This document shows, one piece after another, positions 9,755 through 18,815 of a DNA stretch of 64,000 bases. The stretch comes from Streptomyces griseochromogenes (lineage in GTDB: Bacteria > Actinomycetota > Actinomycetes > Streptomycetales > Streptomycetaceae), in NCBI RefSeq assembly GCF_001542625.1, contig NZ_CP016279.1:5456001-5520000 (forward strand), written 5' to 3'. Every line of letters starts with the position of its first letter. The stretch's first letter is position 1. The notes below the pieces were generated by a model. The model was not told where the DNA came from and made no database searches. It was given only the letters and a program-made list of their open reading frames with translations. A program made the translations under genes and the position numbers.

Positions 9755-10021
9755 TCAGGCGAGGGCGTTGCGGAGGTAGGCGGGCAGTGCCTGGCGGACG
9801 GCCGAGTCTGCTTCCCAGCCGGGGTCGGTGAGTTGGTCGGCCGTGATGACGATGTGGTTGCCGTGGTCGGTGCGGACGTCGACGCGGAACGTTTCGCCCC
9901 GGCTGTCCCGGCCGGCGAGGTAGGCGGCCAGGGCGGCCCGGCCCAGCTCGGCGGGGTCCGCACGGGTGCTCGCTCGGCCGAGGTCTTTGCAGATCCACAC
10001 GTCGCTGAACCGTTCGTGCAT
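9755..10021 (-). CDS. Small unknown protein
   Basis: An 88-residue soluble protein starting MHERFSDVWICKDLG. The ATG at 10021 is preceded by GGGAGATC, a good ribosome site. The segment FRVDVRTDHGNHIVITADQL suggests a compact beta-rich fold. I do not recognise the family. Codon use is typical of real Streptomyces genes. Confidence 0.6.
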   Translation of the reverse strand: MHERFSDVWICKDLGRASTRADPAELGRAALAAYLAGRDSRGETFRVDVRTDHGNHIVITADQLTDPGWEADSAVRQALPAYLRNALA

Positions 10022-10243
10022 CAGATCTCCCACCGCACGCAAGCGGGTATGTCGTCGTGTAACACAAGCGCGATCATGCCCCCACCAGCTGGCCTCCCGT
10101 ACCGCTACCTGCGAGTACTGGCCAGAAAGCGCGCCTCGCCCACCCGGATGAGCGGCTGACACCAGCCCGGCTCTCACCGGCGCGCCGGACCGGGGGCGTC
10201 AAAACGGCTACCTCGCGGTTCTTGCGTTCTACCGTTGCTGGGC

Positions 10244-11008
10244 ATGAGCACGCAGGCCTTCCAGGGCGCCTATCTTCTGCCGCTGTTCCACGCGATCGAG
10301 CAGGCCCGCGGTGATGGCGCCTACCGGCAGCTGCCCGCACCCGCACCGGCCAGCAGCTTGGCCACCGACGACGCCCCGCTGGGCCCGTACGCCGGCGCGC
10401 ACCTGATCCGCAGCTCTTACACCGCCGGCCTGGCCCACACCGACGCCCTGCGCCGCCTGACGGCGGCCGGGGAGGTCGACCCGACCAGCCCCTGGACGCT
10501 GCTGCGCGGCGCCCTGGAGAACTTCGCCACCGCCCTGTGGCTCCTCGACGGTCCCGGCCGGGCCGAACGCCGACGCCGCGCGCTGTCACTGTGGGACGAG
10601 GACATGCGCAACCGCCAGCAGCACGAGACGGACACCGGCCACCAGCCCTCCGGCGACGGTATGAGCGGCGCGCAGCGCCGCGCCGAGATACGGGGCATCG
10701 CCGACCGTCTCGGCCTGCCCCCGCTCACCCGACCCAGGACCCACCAGATCGTGCTTGCTGCCGCGCCCACCGCCGGCCTGACCGCGGTCAACGTGGGCGC
10801 CGCCTGGCGGCGGCCTCCGGGTTCGCACACGGCCGCTACTGGCCCAACCTGCGCGCTTCCCAGCCGCGTGGCCATACCGGGAGCCGACGGCGTCCACACC
10901 GTCGCCCTCGTCATCGACGAGGACCAGCACCGGCCGCTGGCCGAGTACTGCCACACCATGCTCAACCGGCTGCAGGAGCACTACGCCGCGCGTGCCGGGG
11001 CCCGCTGA
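10244..11008 (+). CDS. Unknown helical protein, possible local double frameshift
   Basis: About 254 residues, starting at ATG 10244 (a TTG lies at 10235). The first 180 residues are helix-rich and soluble (SPWTLLRGALENFATALWLL). Between about 10800 and 10870 the listed frame reads as low-complexity sequence, while the neighbouring frame reads AASGFAHGRYWPNLRAS, which looks far more protein-like. After about 10875 the first frame again looks real (TVALVIDEDQHRPLAEYC). Two compensating indels are therefore likely. Function unknown. Confidence 0.55.
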   Translation: MSTQAFQGAYLLPLFHAIEQARGDGAYRQLPAPAPASSLATDDAPLGPYAGAHLIRSSYTAGLAHTDALRRLTAAGEVDPTSPWTLLRGALENFATALWLLDGPGRAERRRRALSLWDEDMRNRQQHETDTGHQPSGDGMSGAQRRAEIRGIADRLGLPPLTRPRTHQIVLAAAPTAGLTAVNVGAAWRRPPGSHTAATGPTCALPSRVAIPGADGVHTVALVIDEDQHRPLAEYCHTMLNRLQEHYAARAGAR

Positions 11009-11108
11009 CCGCACTCCGACTGGCCCGGCCCACCGGAGGGGAAAACCGCGGACCGCTGGACGACCGCCGGGTACTGCACATCGGCAGGAGCGCACAGGAG
11101 TGGGGGAG

Positions 11109-12767
11109 ATGTCCGGCAACGCAGAGACCAACGTGCGTATCGCACCCAGCGCCCTTGAGGCCTTGACGCGGGTCATGGCCCGGCACGGGACGTCGCGGGA
11201 CGCGACGATCCGCGAACTGCTCACCGAGCACGTTGCCGCGCAGGAACAGAGGCAGCCTGAGGACCGGATCACCCACATCTCCACCGTGCTGCGTTACCCG
11301 CGGCCGCCGGGCTGGCGAGGCGACCCCAGACACGACGTCCCTCTGCGGGTCCGGGCACCTGCCAGCCTGCTGCAGCGGGCCCGCGCCGTCTCCCTGCAAC
11401 TGCCCGGCCAGCACTCGCGCGCCCACCGGGACTACCAGGGCCGATTGCTCACGGATGCGGTGACAACAGCCATCGCCCAGGCCGAACCCTTCACCGACAC
11501 CTTCCTCACGGGCCTGCTCCCGCTCCTGCGCCATGGCGCCGCACTCGGCCTGTGGCGGCTGGTGGTGGCCGCGACCAGCACCGGACCGGAGAAGGCCCTG
11601 CTGGAGAAAGCGGACGCCGTACGAGCCGGCTACCGACGGACCAACATCCTGTCGAAGCCCGACGAACAGCACCTCCTGCGCGTCGCGGAGGTCCTGGACC
11701 AGGACGAGGCATGGCATGCGGCCATGCGGTTTCGGATAGCCACCGTCGCAGCCCGCCGCTACCTCACCGGCCCTCGCGCCGAGGCCGCCGAACAGGCCCT
11801 GTATGAGCAGGGCGACGCCTGGCACCGGCTGCAGCGGAAGTCGCTCCAGAGGGACTGGGAAAGCAGGTCGTTCCGACGGCGGCACGGAATCACGAGTTAC
11901 GACTGGACCGGCCGGGGCGGAACAGCAGTCTGGCGCGCCGAGCGCCGAGTCAACCTTGAGTACCTTGAGGACTGGCTGGTCGACCGTGCAGAAGGCGACC
12001 CTGACGCCGCCGTGATGGAAGACTCAGGAGCTCCCCTCTGGCTGCTGCGCACACCGGCTGCCTGGTCTGCTCACGCCCCTCAGAGCGCCTCCGGCCGTGT
12101 TCCCCGGCTGTGTGCCTCGTGGGTCGCAGAAGGCCGCATGCTGGCCTTTCCCTACCGGAACCGGCAGGCCTTCTGGCCGCTCCAGCGCCAGCAGGGCACG
12201 CCCGGGCTGGCCCCCGTGCCCGGCTTCGAATCCGTGGCCGCCGCGGCTGCCGGGCTGCGCCCCGACAAGGTCACCGGCTTCATCGAGGCCGTCCTCATCG
12301 ACTGGAGTCACACCTTCGCTGAGGAACTCGGGGTGCGGACCGTTCTGGACCTCCCTGCAGACCGGGCCCGCCGCTTCGGCCTCATCACCGCCGAGCAACA
12401 GCACCGGGCCGTGGCCGAAGCCCGCGCCATGACGCTGAAGGCCATGGACGACTTCATCGCCTGGGCCGCAGACGAGGGGGCAAGCGAGTTCGACCTGCAC
12501 AAGCTGAAGGAGGCGCGGGGCAGCGCCCGCGCGTTCCACCGCCTCACCCGCACCTACCCCCGGCACGCGAGGCCGAAGGTCCGTGTGGCTTGGGCCACCT
12601 GGGCATGGCCCGGCGGATCGGTGGCCGCCGAACTCGCCGCAGGTACCCCGCCCGACTTCGTCCGGTGGCTCGCCGCTGCGGCTCACAGCGGAAGCTCCCT
12701 GATCCTGGAGCGGGCGATGGAGCAGGCCTGGCACCGCGCCTTTGATCAGTATGGATTCCGTATGTGA
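11109..12767 (+). CDS. Large unknown protein with RHH-like N-terminus
   Basis: About 552 residues. The N-terminal 50 residues (NVRIAPSALEALTRVMARHG followed by a short helix) resemble a ribbon-helix-helix DNA-binding module. The remainder is rich in Trp, Arg and Ala and gives no recognisable catalytic motif. ATG 11109 is chosen because AGGAG lies about eight bases upstream and the earlier frame is low-complexity. The gene follows the 10244 gene by about 100 bases and could be co-transcribed. Probably an accessory-element protein. Confidence 0.6.
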   Translation: MSGNAETNVRIAPSALEALTRVMARHGTSRDATIRELLTEHVAAQEQRQPEDRITHISTVLRYPRPPGWRGDPRHDVPLRVRAPASLLQRARAVSLQLPGQHSRAHRDYQGRLLTDAVTTAIAQAEPFTDTFLTGLLPLLRHGAALGLWRLVVAATSTGPEKALLEKADAVRAGYRRTNILSKPDEQHLLRVAEVLDQDEAWHAAMRFRIATVAARRYLTGPRAEAAEQALYEQGDAWHRLQRKSLQRDWESRSFRRRHGITSYDWTGRGGTAVWRAERRVNLEYLEDWLVDRAEGDPDAAVMEDSGAPLWLLRTPAAWSAHAPQSASGRVPRLCASWVAEGRMLAFPYRNRQAFWPLQRQQGTPGLAPVPGFESVAAAAAGLRPDKVTGFIEAVLIDWSHTFAEELGVRTVLDLPADRARRFGLITAEQQHRAVAEARAMTLKAMDDFIAWAADEGASEFDLHKLKEARGSARAFHRLTRTYPRHARPKVRVAWATWAWPGGSVAAELAAGTPPDFVRWLAAAAHSGSSLILERAMEQAWHRAFDQYGFRM

Positions 12768-12844
12768 CACCCACCGATACACAGAAGACCCCTCGCTCCT
12801 GTGAGTTGGATGCACGCTCGACGCACAATCCGGGCACGGCATTT

Positions 12845-12865
12845 GCGCACCGCCAATCGGTGCGC
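12845..12865. terminator. Perfect 8-bp hairpin
   Basis: GCGCACCG-CCAAT-CGGTGCGC lies 78 bases after the stop of the 11109 gene and 26 bases before the next small gene. It could end upstream transcription or control the small membrane protein. The sequence alone does not decide. Confidence 0.45.
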
Positions 12866-12890
12866 CCGTCTCAATGGGGGAGACCTCGCA

Positions 12891-13088
12891 ATGAACCGAC
12901 CGCTGATCTCGTTTCTGGCCACCGGTGTCACCAGCACAGCGGTAGCGGTGACCGGTGCACCGTGGTGGCTGGCCATCGCGGCCTTCGGCTGCCTCGTGCT
13001 GGGCCTGGTCGTCATCGCGCTGCAGTCGGTCTTCCCCCAGGAGTCCGCTCACCGGCTCGCCTGGTGGCGTGACCGCCGGCAGCGGTAG
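12891..13088 (+). CDS. Small membrane protein
   Basis: A 65-residue protein starting MNRPLISFLATGV. One or two membrane segments span about residues 8-50 (WWLAIAAFGCLVLGLVVIAL), with a basic tail WWRDRRQR. ATG 12891 is preceded by GGGGGAG at suitable spacing. Small hydrophobic proteins of this kind often sit near regulatory genes of Streptomyces plasmids and integrative elements. Function unknown. Confidence 0.6.
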   Translation: MNRPLISFLATGVTSTAVAVTGAPWWLAIAAFGCLVLGLVVIALQSVFPQESAHRLAWWRDRRQR

Positions 13089-13141
13089 TGCCCAGGAGGA
13101 AGACGGCTGGGTCAGCGGCCGACCTCGTCGGCGGAGCGGGC

Positions 13142-13962
13142 GCGCTAAAGGTACGCGGCCAGCTCGGCGCGCAGGTCGTCCTGGGCGCTGGCCGCCAGCC
13201 TCGTCTGCCGCTCCAGTTCGTCGAGCTCGGCTTGGGTGAGCGAGTTGATCCAGGCGACCTTGCGCCGGTGCTCGGCCTCTTCCTCGTTGCGCAGCTGCTG
13301 GTCGTACCAGTCGAGTTCGGGTTTGACGCGCCGCCAGGGCAGCTTCCTTCCGCTGGCGCTGCTCCTCGGCCCAGTCGAACGCCGCGCACGGGTAGGAGTG
13401 CAGCGGTCCAGGCGGCCCGGCCAGGATCCGCGAGCGGCCGTCCAGCAGGGCCCGGGTGGCCTTCTCGCCGGCACCGATGGCCGCGGCGAAGTCGATCAAC
13501 AGCCTTGTCGAGGGCCCTGCGGGAGAACCGGCCCCCGCCCGCGGCGACTATCGCGCCCGGGGTGGGACCGCCGGCGGCGGCGACCATGAGGGCCATGGCC
13601 CTGCCCATTCCGGTCGGGGTGGTGAAGCGGCGCGGCACGTACCGGTCTCCGGCCGCCAGGACCGGCTGCGGGCGGACGGCGCCCGCAGCCGCCTCCCACA
13701 CCTCAGCGGCCGTGCGGCCGTCGGCGTCGGCGCCTCGGGCAAAGGCGAGGACGGTGTGCCGCGTGGGCAGTCGGCCGTTCGGGGTCAGGGCCCGGCGCAG
13801 GGTGCACTCGGAGATGGGCATACCGGCCAGCTTCGCCCGGCGGGCGAAGCTGTCGAAGGTCCGTCTGCCCTTGGCGTTGCGCATCCAGCCGCGCAGCTCG
13901 GTCAGTTTCACGGGTTCGGCCGCCCGCCTGCCGATACGACCCGGCCTGCCGGGGCGGCTCAT
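13142..13962 (-). pseudogene. HTH DNA-binding protein broken by two frameshifts
   Basis: The reading frame from ATG 13962 gives an N-terminal basic region and an HTH-like segment (FDSFARRAKLAGMPISECTL). At about 13500 the coding sense moves to another frame (IDFAAAIGAGEKATRALLDG). Near 13340 it moves again, ending with a helical tail (KVAWINSLTQAELDELERQT) to a stop near 13145. Joined, it would be a regulator of about 270 residues with a C-terminal coiled coil. The start overlaps the stop of the small membrane gene upstream by four bases (ATGA), so the two were once coupled. Confidence 0.6.
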
Positions 13963-14204
13963 TCCCGGATCCCGGAGGCGAGGGCGGCGAGCAGGCGGCT
14001 CGCACGCCCGGGCAGCAGCAGGAGACAGACCGCCGCGACAAGCGCCGTCAGCACAGCGGGAATCGGGCGCTGGAGGATGGCGAGCACGGTCACCGCGGCG
14101 ATGGAGGTGATGAGGACGCAGGCCTCACCGGCTCCCAGACGCCGGGACGCGGCCGGGGCGGCCGGCCGGGCGCCGGCGGCGCCGGTGGACGGGTGCATGG
14201 GCAT
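13959..14204 (-). CDS. Small two-span membrane protein
   Basis: An 81-residue protein with two hydrophobic segments at about residues 28-45 (ACVLITSIAAVTVLAIL) and 48-66 (AVLTALVAAVCLLLLP). ATG 14204 is preceded by GGAGAT. Its stop overlaps the start of the frameshifted HTH gene by four bases, indicating an operon. This pairing of a small membrane protein with a regulator suggests a signalling or accessory function, but none can be named. Confidence 0.55.
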   Translation of the reverse strand: MPMHPSTGAAGARPAAPAASRRLGAGEACVLITSIAAVTVLAILQRPIPAVLTALVAAVCLLLLPGRASRLLAALASGIRE

Positions 14205-14469
14205 GACGGTATCTCCAGGTACGTGTGCTGGGGTTCGAATAGCCGCGGGCCCGGCGGGACTTCGCCCGGCCGGTGAGCAGATGGTGGCAGCGTGCGGACC
14301 GCGTGCGCGAGCCGATCACGCCAGACCCGGAACCGACGCACCTTCCACGGTCGACGCATCCGAGCAGGTCACACCCAGAACCTCCCCCTCCCTCTCCCAG
14401 GCGGTGCCCGTGGCTTTCGAAGCCACCTTCCACCGGCACAGGCCGAGCAGGCCGAAGCCGGTGTGCTCA

Positions 14470-14962
14470 CCCCGGCCTGCTGCACTGCCAAGGACTCCTC
14501 GACGGTCGTACGGACACACTGCTGGCCGCGGCCGACACATGCGACCAGCTCCGCCGCCCCTGGCAGGCGGCACGGTGCCACGAGGACACCGGCGTGCTGC
14601 TGACCCGGCGCGGTCACCGGGACGAGGCCCGCCACGAGCTGGAGCCGGCCGCCGCCGGCTGTCAAGCGCTGAACGCGGCCTGGAACGTCGCCCGCGTGGA
14701 TGCCGGCCTGCGCGAGTTGGGGGTCCGGTGCGGGGCACGGGGCACACGCGGCCGCCCCATTCACGGCTGGCAGAGCCTGACCAACACCGCGCTCAAGGTG
14801 GCCGGTCTGGTCGCCGAAGGCCTGTTCAACCCGAACGTCGCCGAGCGTCTGTTCATCTCCCGCAGGACCGTACAGATCCACGTCTCCAGCATCCTGGCCA
14901 AACTGGACCTGACCTCCCGCGTCGAAGTCGCCATCCGCATGGCGCAGCAAGACGCACGCTGA
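14470..14962 (+). pseudogene. C-terminal fragment of a LuxR-family (LAL-like) regulator
   Basis: The open frame reaches back to 14273, but residues before about 14470 have no coding sense. From there a TPR-like helical region (LLAAADTCDQLRRPWQAARC, DEARHELEPAAAG) leads to a LuxR HTH (LFNPNVAERLFISRRTVQIH VSSILAKLDL). This is the usual end of a large LAL regulator of about 900 residues. The ATPase and most of the sensor region are missing, so it is probably non-functional. Confidence 0.6.
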
Positions 14963-14980
14963 CACCGTCTCCGCTTCCTC

Positions 14981-15062
14981 AAAGACACATCCCCCACCTC
15001 TCCAGGGACATATCCTCCTTCTTCAGGGACATATCCTCCGCTTCTTCAGGGACACATCCGGC
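14981..15062. repeat. Four direct repeats of AGGGACATATCCTCC type, about 22-bp period
   Basis: Copies start at 14981 (AAAGACACATCCCCC), 15004 and 15025 (both AGGGACATATCCTCC) and 15048 (AGGGACACATCCGGC). Spacings are 23, 21 and 23 bases, about two helical turns. The array lies between a LuxR fragment and the SARP start at 15258. SARPs are known to bind direct repeats spaced by 11 or 22 bases, so a binding array is plausible. The repeat sequence itself is not a known SARP heptamer. Confidence 0.6.
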
Positions 15063-15257
15063 GCAGGGGATCCTGCCACCGGCTCTGCAGCCGGTAGCGG
15101 GCCGCGCGCGACGCTTCTCAGCGACATGGCCGATGTTCGCCGGCCGCCGTCGGGGGACCGTTGGAGGCGGCTCGGGTCAGCCGGTACCGCTCCAGGTGGA
15201 GGCCGCCCCGGGTCCGCACATCCTTGCCAAGACCTGCGAGTACCGGAGAAGCCGCTG

Positions 15258-16086
15258 ATGTCCCCGGCCACACCATCGAACGCACCTGCGCTGAGTATCA
15301 GCGTGCTCGGCCCGCTCTCCGCGCTGCGCGATGGTCGAGCACTGGACCTCGGCTCGTTGCGGCAGCGCGCCGTCCTCGCCGCGTTGATCGTCGCGGACGG
15401 CCGCCCGCTCAGCACCGACAGCCTCATCGACGACGTGTGGCAGGACACTCCGCCGCGGTCAGCGCTCGGCACGCTCCACAGCTATGTCTCCCACCTGCGC
15501 CGAGCGCTGGAACCCGGCAAGGGCCCTCGGACGCGCAACTCGGTCCTGCGGTCCCGTGACGGCAGGTACAGCCTCGCCGCCGGCCAGCTCCGGGTCGATG
15601 TGTGGGCCGTGCAGGACACCATCGACCTCGCGCGACGGCGGGAGCAGGGCCGCGCACGAGAGGCGTCCGCTGCCTTCGAGGCCGCCCTCGGGCGGTGGCG
15701 GGGCGAGGCGTACACGGAGCTGCGAGGGTACCGCTTCGCCCGGCGGGAGGCGTTCCGGCTGGAGGAACTGCGGCTGAGCGCCGTCGAAATGCGCGCGGAC
15801 TGCGATCTCTCCTGGGGGCGCGACCCGCATGCCGTGGTGCGCGACCTGAACGAGCCGTCGTCGCAGGAGCCGACGCGGGGAAGGGCTCAGCCGGGCTCTG
15901 ATGGCGGCGCTGTGCCGAGCGGGCCGGTTCAACGACGCCGTGCGCGTCTTCGACAGGACCCGGCGTGTACTCGCCGCGGAACTGGGCACCGACCCCGGCC
16001 CGGAATTGCGTCAGGCATTCACGGCGGCACTGCGGCAGCAGACACACCTGACCGGACCGGCGCAGGCAGCGACGCTCCCCACGTGA
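15258..16086 (+). pseudogene. SARP-family transcriptional activator, frameshifted
   Basis: ATG 15258 begins a SARP with a winged-helix OmpR-like domain (LSISVLGPLSALRDG, LRQRAVLAALIVADGRPLS, VWQDTPPRSALGTLHSYVSH) and the start of a bacterial transcriptional activation domain. At the GGGG run 15877-15880 the frame goes wrong. Removing one G restores EGLSRALMAALCRAGRFNDA and the end of the BTAD (TDPGPELRQAFTAAL) to a stop at 16086, giving about 276 residues, the size of single-domain pathway activators. As written, the frame continues to 16280 with an aberrant tail. A second translation start at ATG 15901 could make the rest separately, but that is not typical. Confidence 0.7.
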
Positions 16087-16232
16087 CGCTGGGGCCATCC
16101 AAGGCTCGTGCCATTCAAGTTCTGTCCAAGAAGGGCCCGCCATCCTCGTCTCCGAGGGGCGGGACACATCGTGGTGCCCGGTGCAGGAGGCCGGAATCCC
16201 GAACTGCGGCAGGAATCGCAGCGCCTCCTTCT

Positions 16233-16250
16233 TACGGTCGTCGGACCGTA
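16233..16250. promoter_or_regulatory. Perfect inverted repeat upstream of sigma factor
   Basis: TACGGTC-GTCG-GACCGTA is a 7-bp perfect palindrome with a 4-base centre, about 58 bases before the sigma-factor start at 16308. It could be an operator in the promoter region of that gene. Confidence 0.4.
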
Positions 16251-16307
16251 GCGACACCGCCGCCCCCGTCACCAAGATGATCGCCGCAAGCAAGACCGAG
16301 CGGAGCA

Positions 16308-16953
16308 GTGGCAGGAATGGCGACGGAATACCATCCCGACGGATCCCCGACGGCGGCCCATGCCGTCCCGAACCCCCCCGAGGCCGTCCAGCATCTGGAT
16401 ATCGGCGAACTCCTCGCCCGCTGTCGGCAGGACGACCAACACGCGTGGGGCGAACTCATCCGTCGCTTCTCACCTCCGGTGCGGACAGTGGCCCGCTCTT
16501 TCCGGTTGCAACCGGTCGACTGCGAGGACGTCTGCCAGTTGACCTGGATCCAGATGATCGAGGGGATTCGCTCGATCCAGCACGCCGGCAAGTTGCGGGC
16601 CTGGGTCGTCACGGTCGCCCGGCGTGAGGCGATGCGTCACCGCGCCCGCTCCGACCGGCAGGTTCCGATGGGGGGGCGGGCACGAGTTCCGCGACATCGT
16701 CGACACCTCGGTGACCCCGGAGGAGCGCGCGATGGCCCAGGCCGAGGCTGCTTCGGTGCGGGCCGCGGTACAGCTGCTGGGACCGGACCAGCGCGCGCTG
16801 CTGCTCCTTCTGTTCTCCGAAGCACCCGCCAGCTACACGGAGATCAGCGCGCGGCTGGGCATTCCGCGCGGGTCGATAGGGCCCACTCGGCGACGGGCTC
16901 TGGAACAGATGAAGGCCCTCCTCGCATCTGAAGACTGGGTCAACGGAAGATAA
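16308..16953 (+). pseudogene. ECF-like sigma factor, frameshifted at a G7 run
   Basis: GTG 16308 (ATG 16317 in frame) gives sigma region 2: ELLARCRQDDQHAWGELIRR, then CEDVCQLTWIQM and LRAWVVTVARREAMRHRAR. At the run of seven Gs, 16670-16676, the frame loses sense. One base away it continues HEFRDIVDTSVTPEERAMAQ and region 4 (LGPDQRALLLLLFSEAPASY, YTEISARLGIPRGSIGPTRR) to a stop at 16953. The joined product would be about 215 residues, normal for an ECF-type factor. It is the last gene before the biosynthetic operon and could have controlled it. Confidence 0.7.
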
Positions 16954-17048
16954 ATTCACGCATTCATGTATCTACCGCCGCCAGACGGCGCCCTGTTGGG
17001 GTGACAACGCCACCCGGCGTGTGCGGAATTTGAGAATCAGGACGGAAA

Positions 17049-18737
17049 ATGGGGTTGGAGATGGGCAGCGGCAGGCACCGGGCCGATTCGAACAACATCG
17101 GTGTATTCGAGCGGCTGCGATGCGACAAGACTCAGCCGGTACCAACCTATCCGTCCTATGTCAACGGCCAGGAATTCCACTCCGACCGGTATGCGTACAC
17201 GGTCAGCAGCCGGTCCATATTGGAAGACGTATTCACCAGCCTCACACTCAAGCGCGGGCTTGAACAGGGCCGGCTGGATGTGAGCACCGTGGCTGACAAG
17301 GTCGTCGGGCGCTGCGCCCTCGCCGACGCCGAGACGGTCGAGGCGGCTGTGCGGGCCGCCGCCGCGGCGGCGCCGATATGGGCGGCGTTCCCGCTGGAAG
17401 AGCGGGTTCGGGTGGCCGGGATCCTCCGCGAGCGGCTGAAGCGGCACAGCGGGGAACTGGTCGAGGTGCTGATCGCCGAGGGCAACCCGCGTGCCCTCGC
17501 CGAATGGCAGGTCGCCGGCATGCTCGAAGGAGCCAGCGAGGAGACCGTCGGCTGGTGTGCGGAGCAGCTGCACCGCGAGTTCCGGCACGGACCGCGCCGC
17601 CTGCTGGTGCGTCGTATGCCCGACGGCGTGGTGTGTGTGAACCCTCCGCAGAACGCCCCGGCGGCCAGCGCCCTGTTCGCGACCACAGCCCTGCTCGCGG
17701 GCAACGCCGTGGTCATCAGGGCACCGCAGAGCGGCCCCCTGGGCGTGATGTACGTGCTGCGCGAACTGGTCGTGCCGGCCCTGGCGGAAGTAGGCGCTCC
17801 GCCGGGCGTACTGAACGTCTTCTGCGCACGGCCCGCGCCGGTGCTGCAGTCCTGGCTGGACAGCCCGCTGGTGAACGACATCTTCTACACCGGCGGCGTG
17901 GAACGAGGCCTGGAGCTGGAGGCCGAGTGCGTGGCGAAGGGCAAGAAGCCCATCCTTGAGCTGGCCGGAAACGACTGCGTGGTCGTCTGGCGGGACGCCG
18001 ACCTGGACCTGGCCGCCGAAGCGCTGACCGAGTGCTTCTACGGCTCCGGGCAGATCTGCATGCTGCCCAATCAGGTCGTGGTCCACCCAGAGGTCGCCGA
18101 CGCCCTGATCGAGCGGTTGCGGGCCGCGGCGGCCGCCTTGCGCCCCGGCTATCCCGAGGACGAGGGCGCGCTGCTGTCGCCCGTACTGCGCAGCGAGCGT
18201 TTCTTCGCGTACATACGGGACGCGGTGGCGCGAGGGGCGACGGTCGTCCATGGGGCGCGTCGGCTGGAGGTGGACGGTTCGGTGTCGGACACCGGCCCGT
18301 TCCTGGAGCCCACCGTGATACGAGTGAACGGCCTCGACGGCTGCCGCGACGTCCAGGCGGTGGGCGAGGAGACGTTCTTCCCCCTGCTCCCGGTCGTCGT
18401 CCCGGAGCCGCAGGCCGACGACGCGCTGCTCGCGCGGATCATCGACCACGTCAACACCAATCGCTATGGCCTGCGCAACTCCCTGTGGGCCAGCAGCTCT
18501 TCGGTGGTGGACGAGTTCGTGCGCAGGGTCGGCAACGGCGGCCTGCTGAAGGTCAACGACTCACACATCGGCTTCGTGCCGTATCTGCCCAGCCACGGCG
18601 GTACCGGACTGACCGGAGGCGTCTTCGGCGAGGCCAACTACCTCATGCTGCGCACCTCCCATCTCCAGGGCGTGTCCATCGCCCACGGCGTACGGCCTCG
18701 CAGCGCCGTCTTCGACGCCTACGACGCTCGTACCTGA
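17049..18737 (+). CDS. Aldehyde dehydrogenase-fold acyl reductase
   Basis: 562 residues of the aldehyde dehydrogenase superfamily, with an extended N-terminus resembling acyl-CoA/acyl-ACP reductases. The general base region is ILELAGND, with Glu at about residue 304, and the catalytic Cys is in GSGQICML at about 337. The NAD(P) region (NPPQNAPAAS, GNAVVIRAP) precedes it. It is the first gene of the operon, where an aminotransferase follows two genes later. I infer that it reduces an ACP- or CoA-bound acyl chain to an aldehyde; oxidation of an aldehyde is the alternative. The ATG 17049 has GGACGGA upstream. Intact. Confidence 0.82.
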   Translation: MGLEMGSGRHRADSNNIGVFERLRCDKTQPVPTYPSYVNGQEFHSDRYAYTVSSRSILEDVFTSLTLKRGLEQGRLDVSTVADKVVGRCALADAETVEAAVRAAAAAAPIWAAFPLEERVRVAGILRERLKRHSGELVEVLIAEGNPRALAEWQVAGMLEGASEETVGWCAEQLHREFRHGPRRLLVRRMPDGVVCVNPPQNAPAASALFATTALLAGNAVVIRAPQSGPLGVMYVLRELVVPALAEVGAPPGVLNVFCARPAPVLQSWLDSPLVNDIFYTGGVERGLELEAECVAKGKKPILELAGNDCVVVWRDADLDLAAEALTECFYGSGQICMLPNQVVVHPEVADALIERLRAAAAALRPGYPEDEGALLSPVLRSERFFAYIRDAVARGATVVHGARRLEVDGSVSDTGPFLEPTVIRVNGLDGCRDVQAVGEETFFPLLPVVVPEPQADDALLARIIDHVNTNRYGLRNSLWASSSSVVDEFVRRVGNGGLLKVNDSHIGFVPYLPSHGGTGLTGGVFGEANYLMLRTSHLQGVSIAHGVRPRSAVFDAYDART

Positions 18738-18815
18738 GCCGTTCTTCGCTCCTCCCCCACGAACCCCATCTCCGCCCCGACCCGTACCGGCCGTCGCCGG
18801 AGCGAGGAGTCAGCC

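Noticed and set aside
14981..15062. CRISPR array
   Set aside because: Only four short imperfect repeats of about 15 bases with 6-8 base spacers, and no cas genes. Repeat and spacer lengths do not fit CRISPR.
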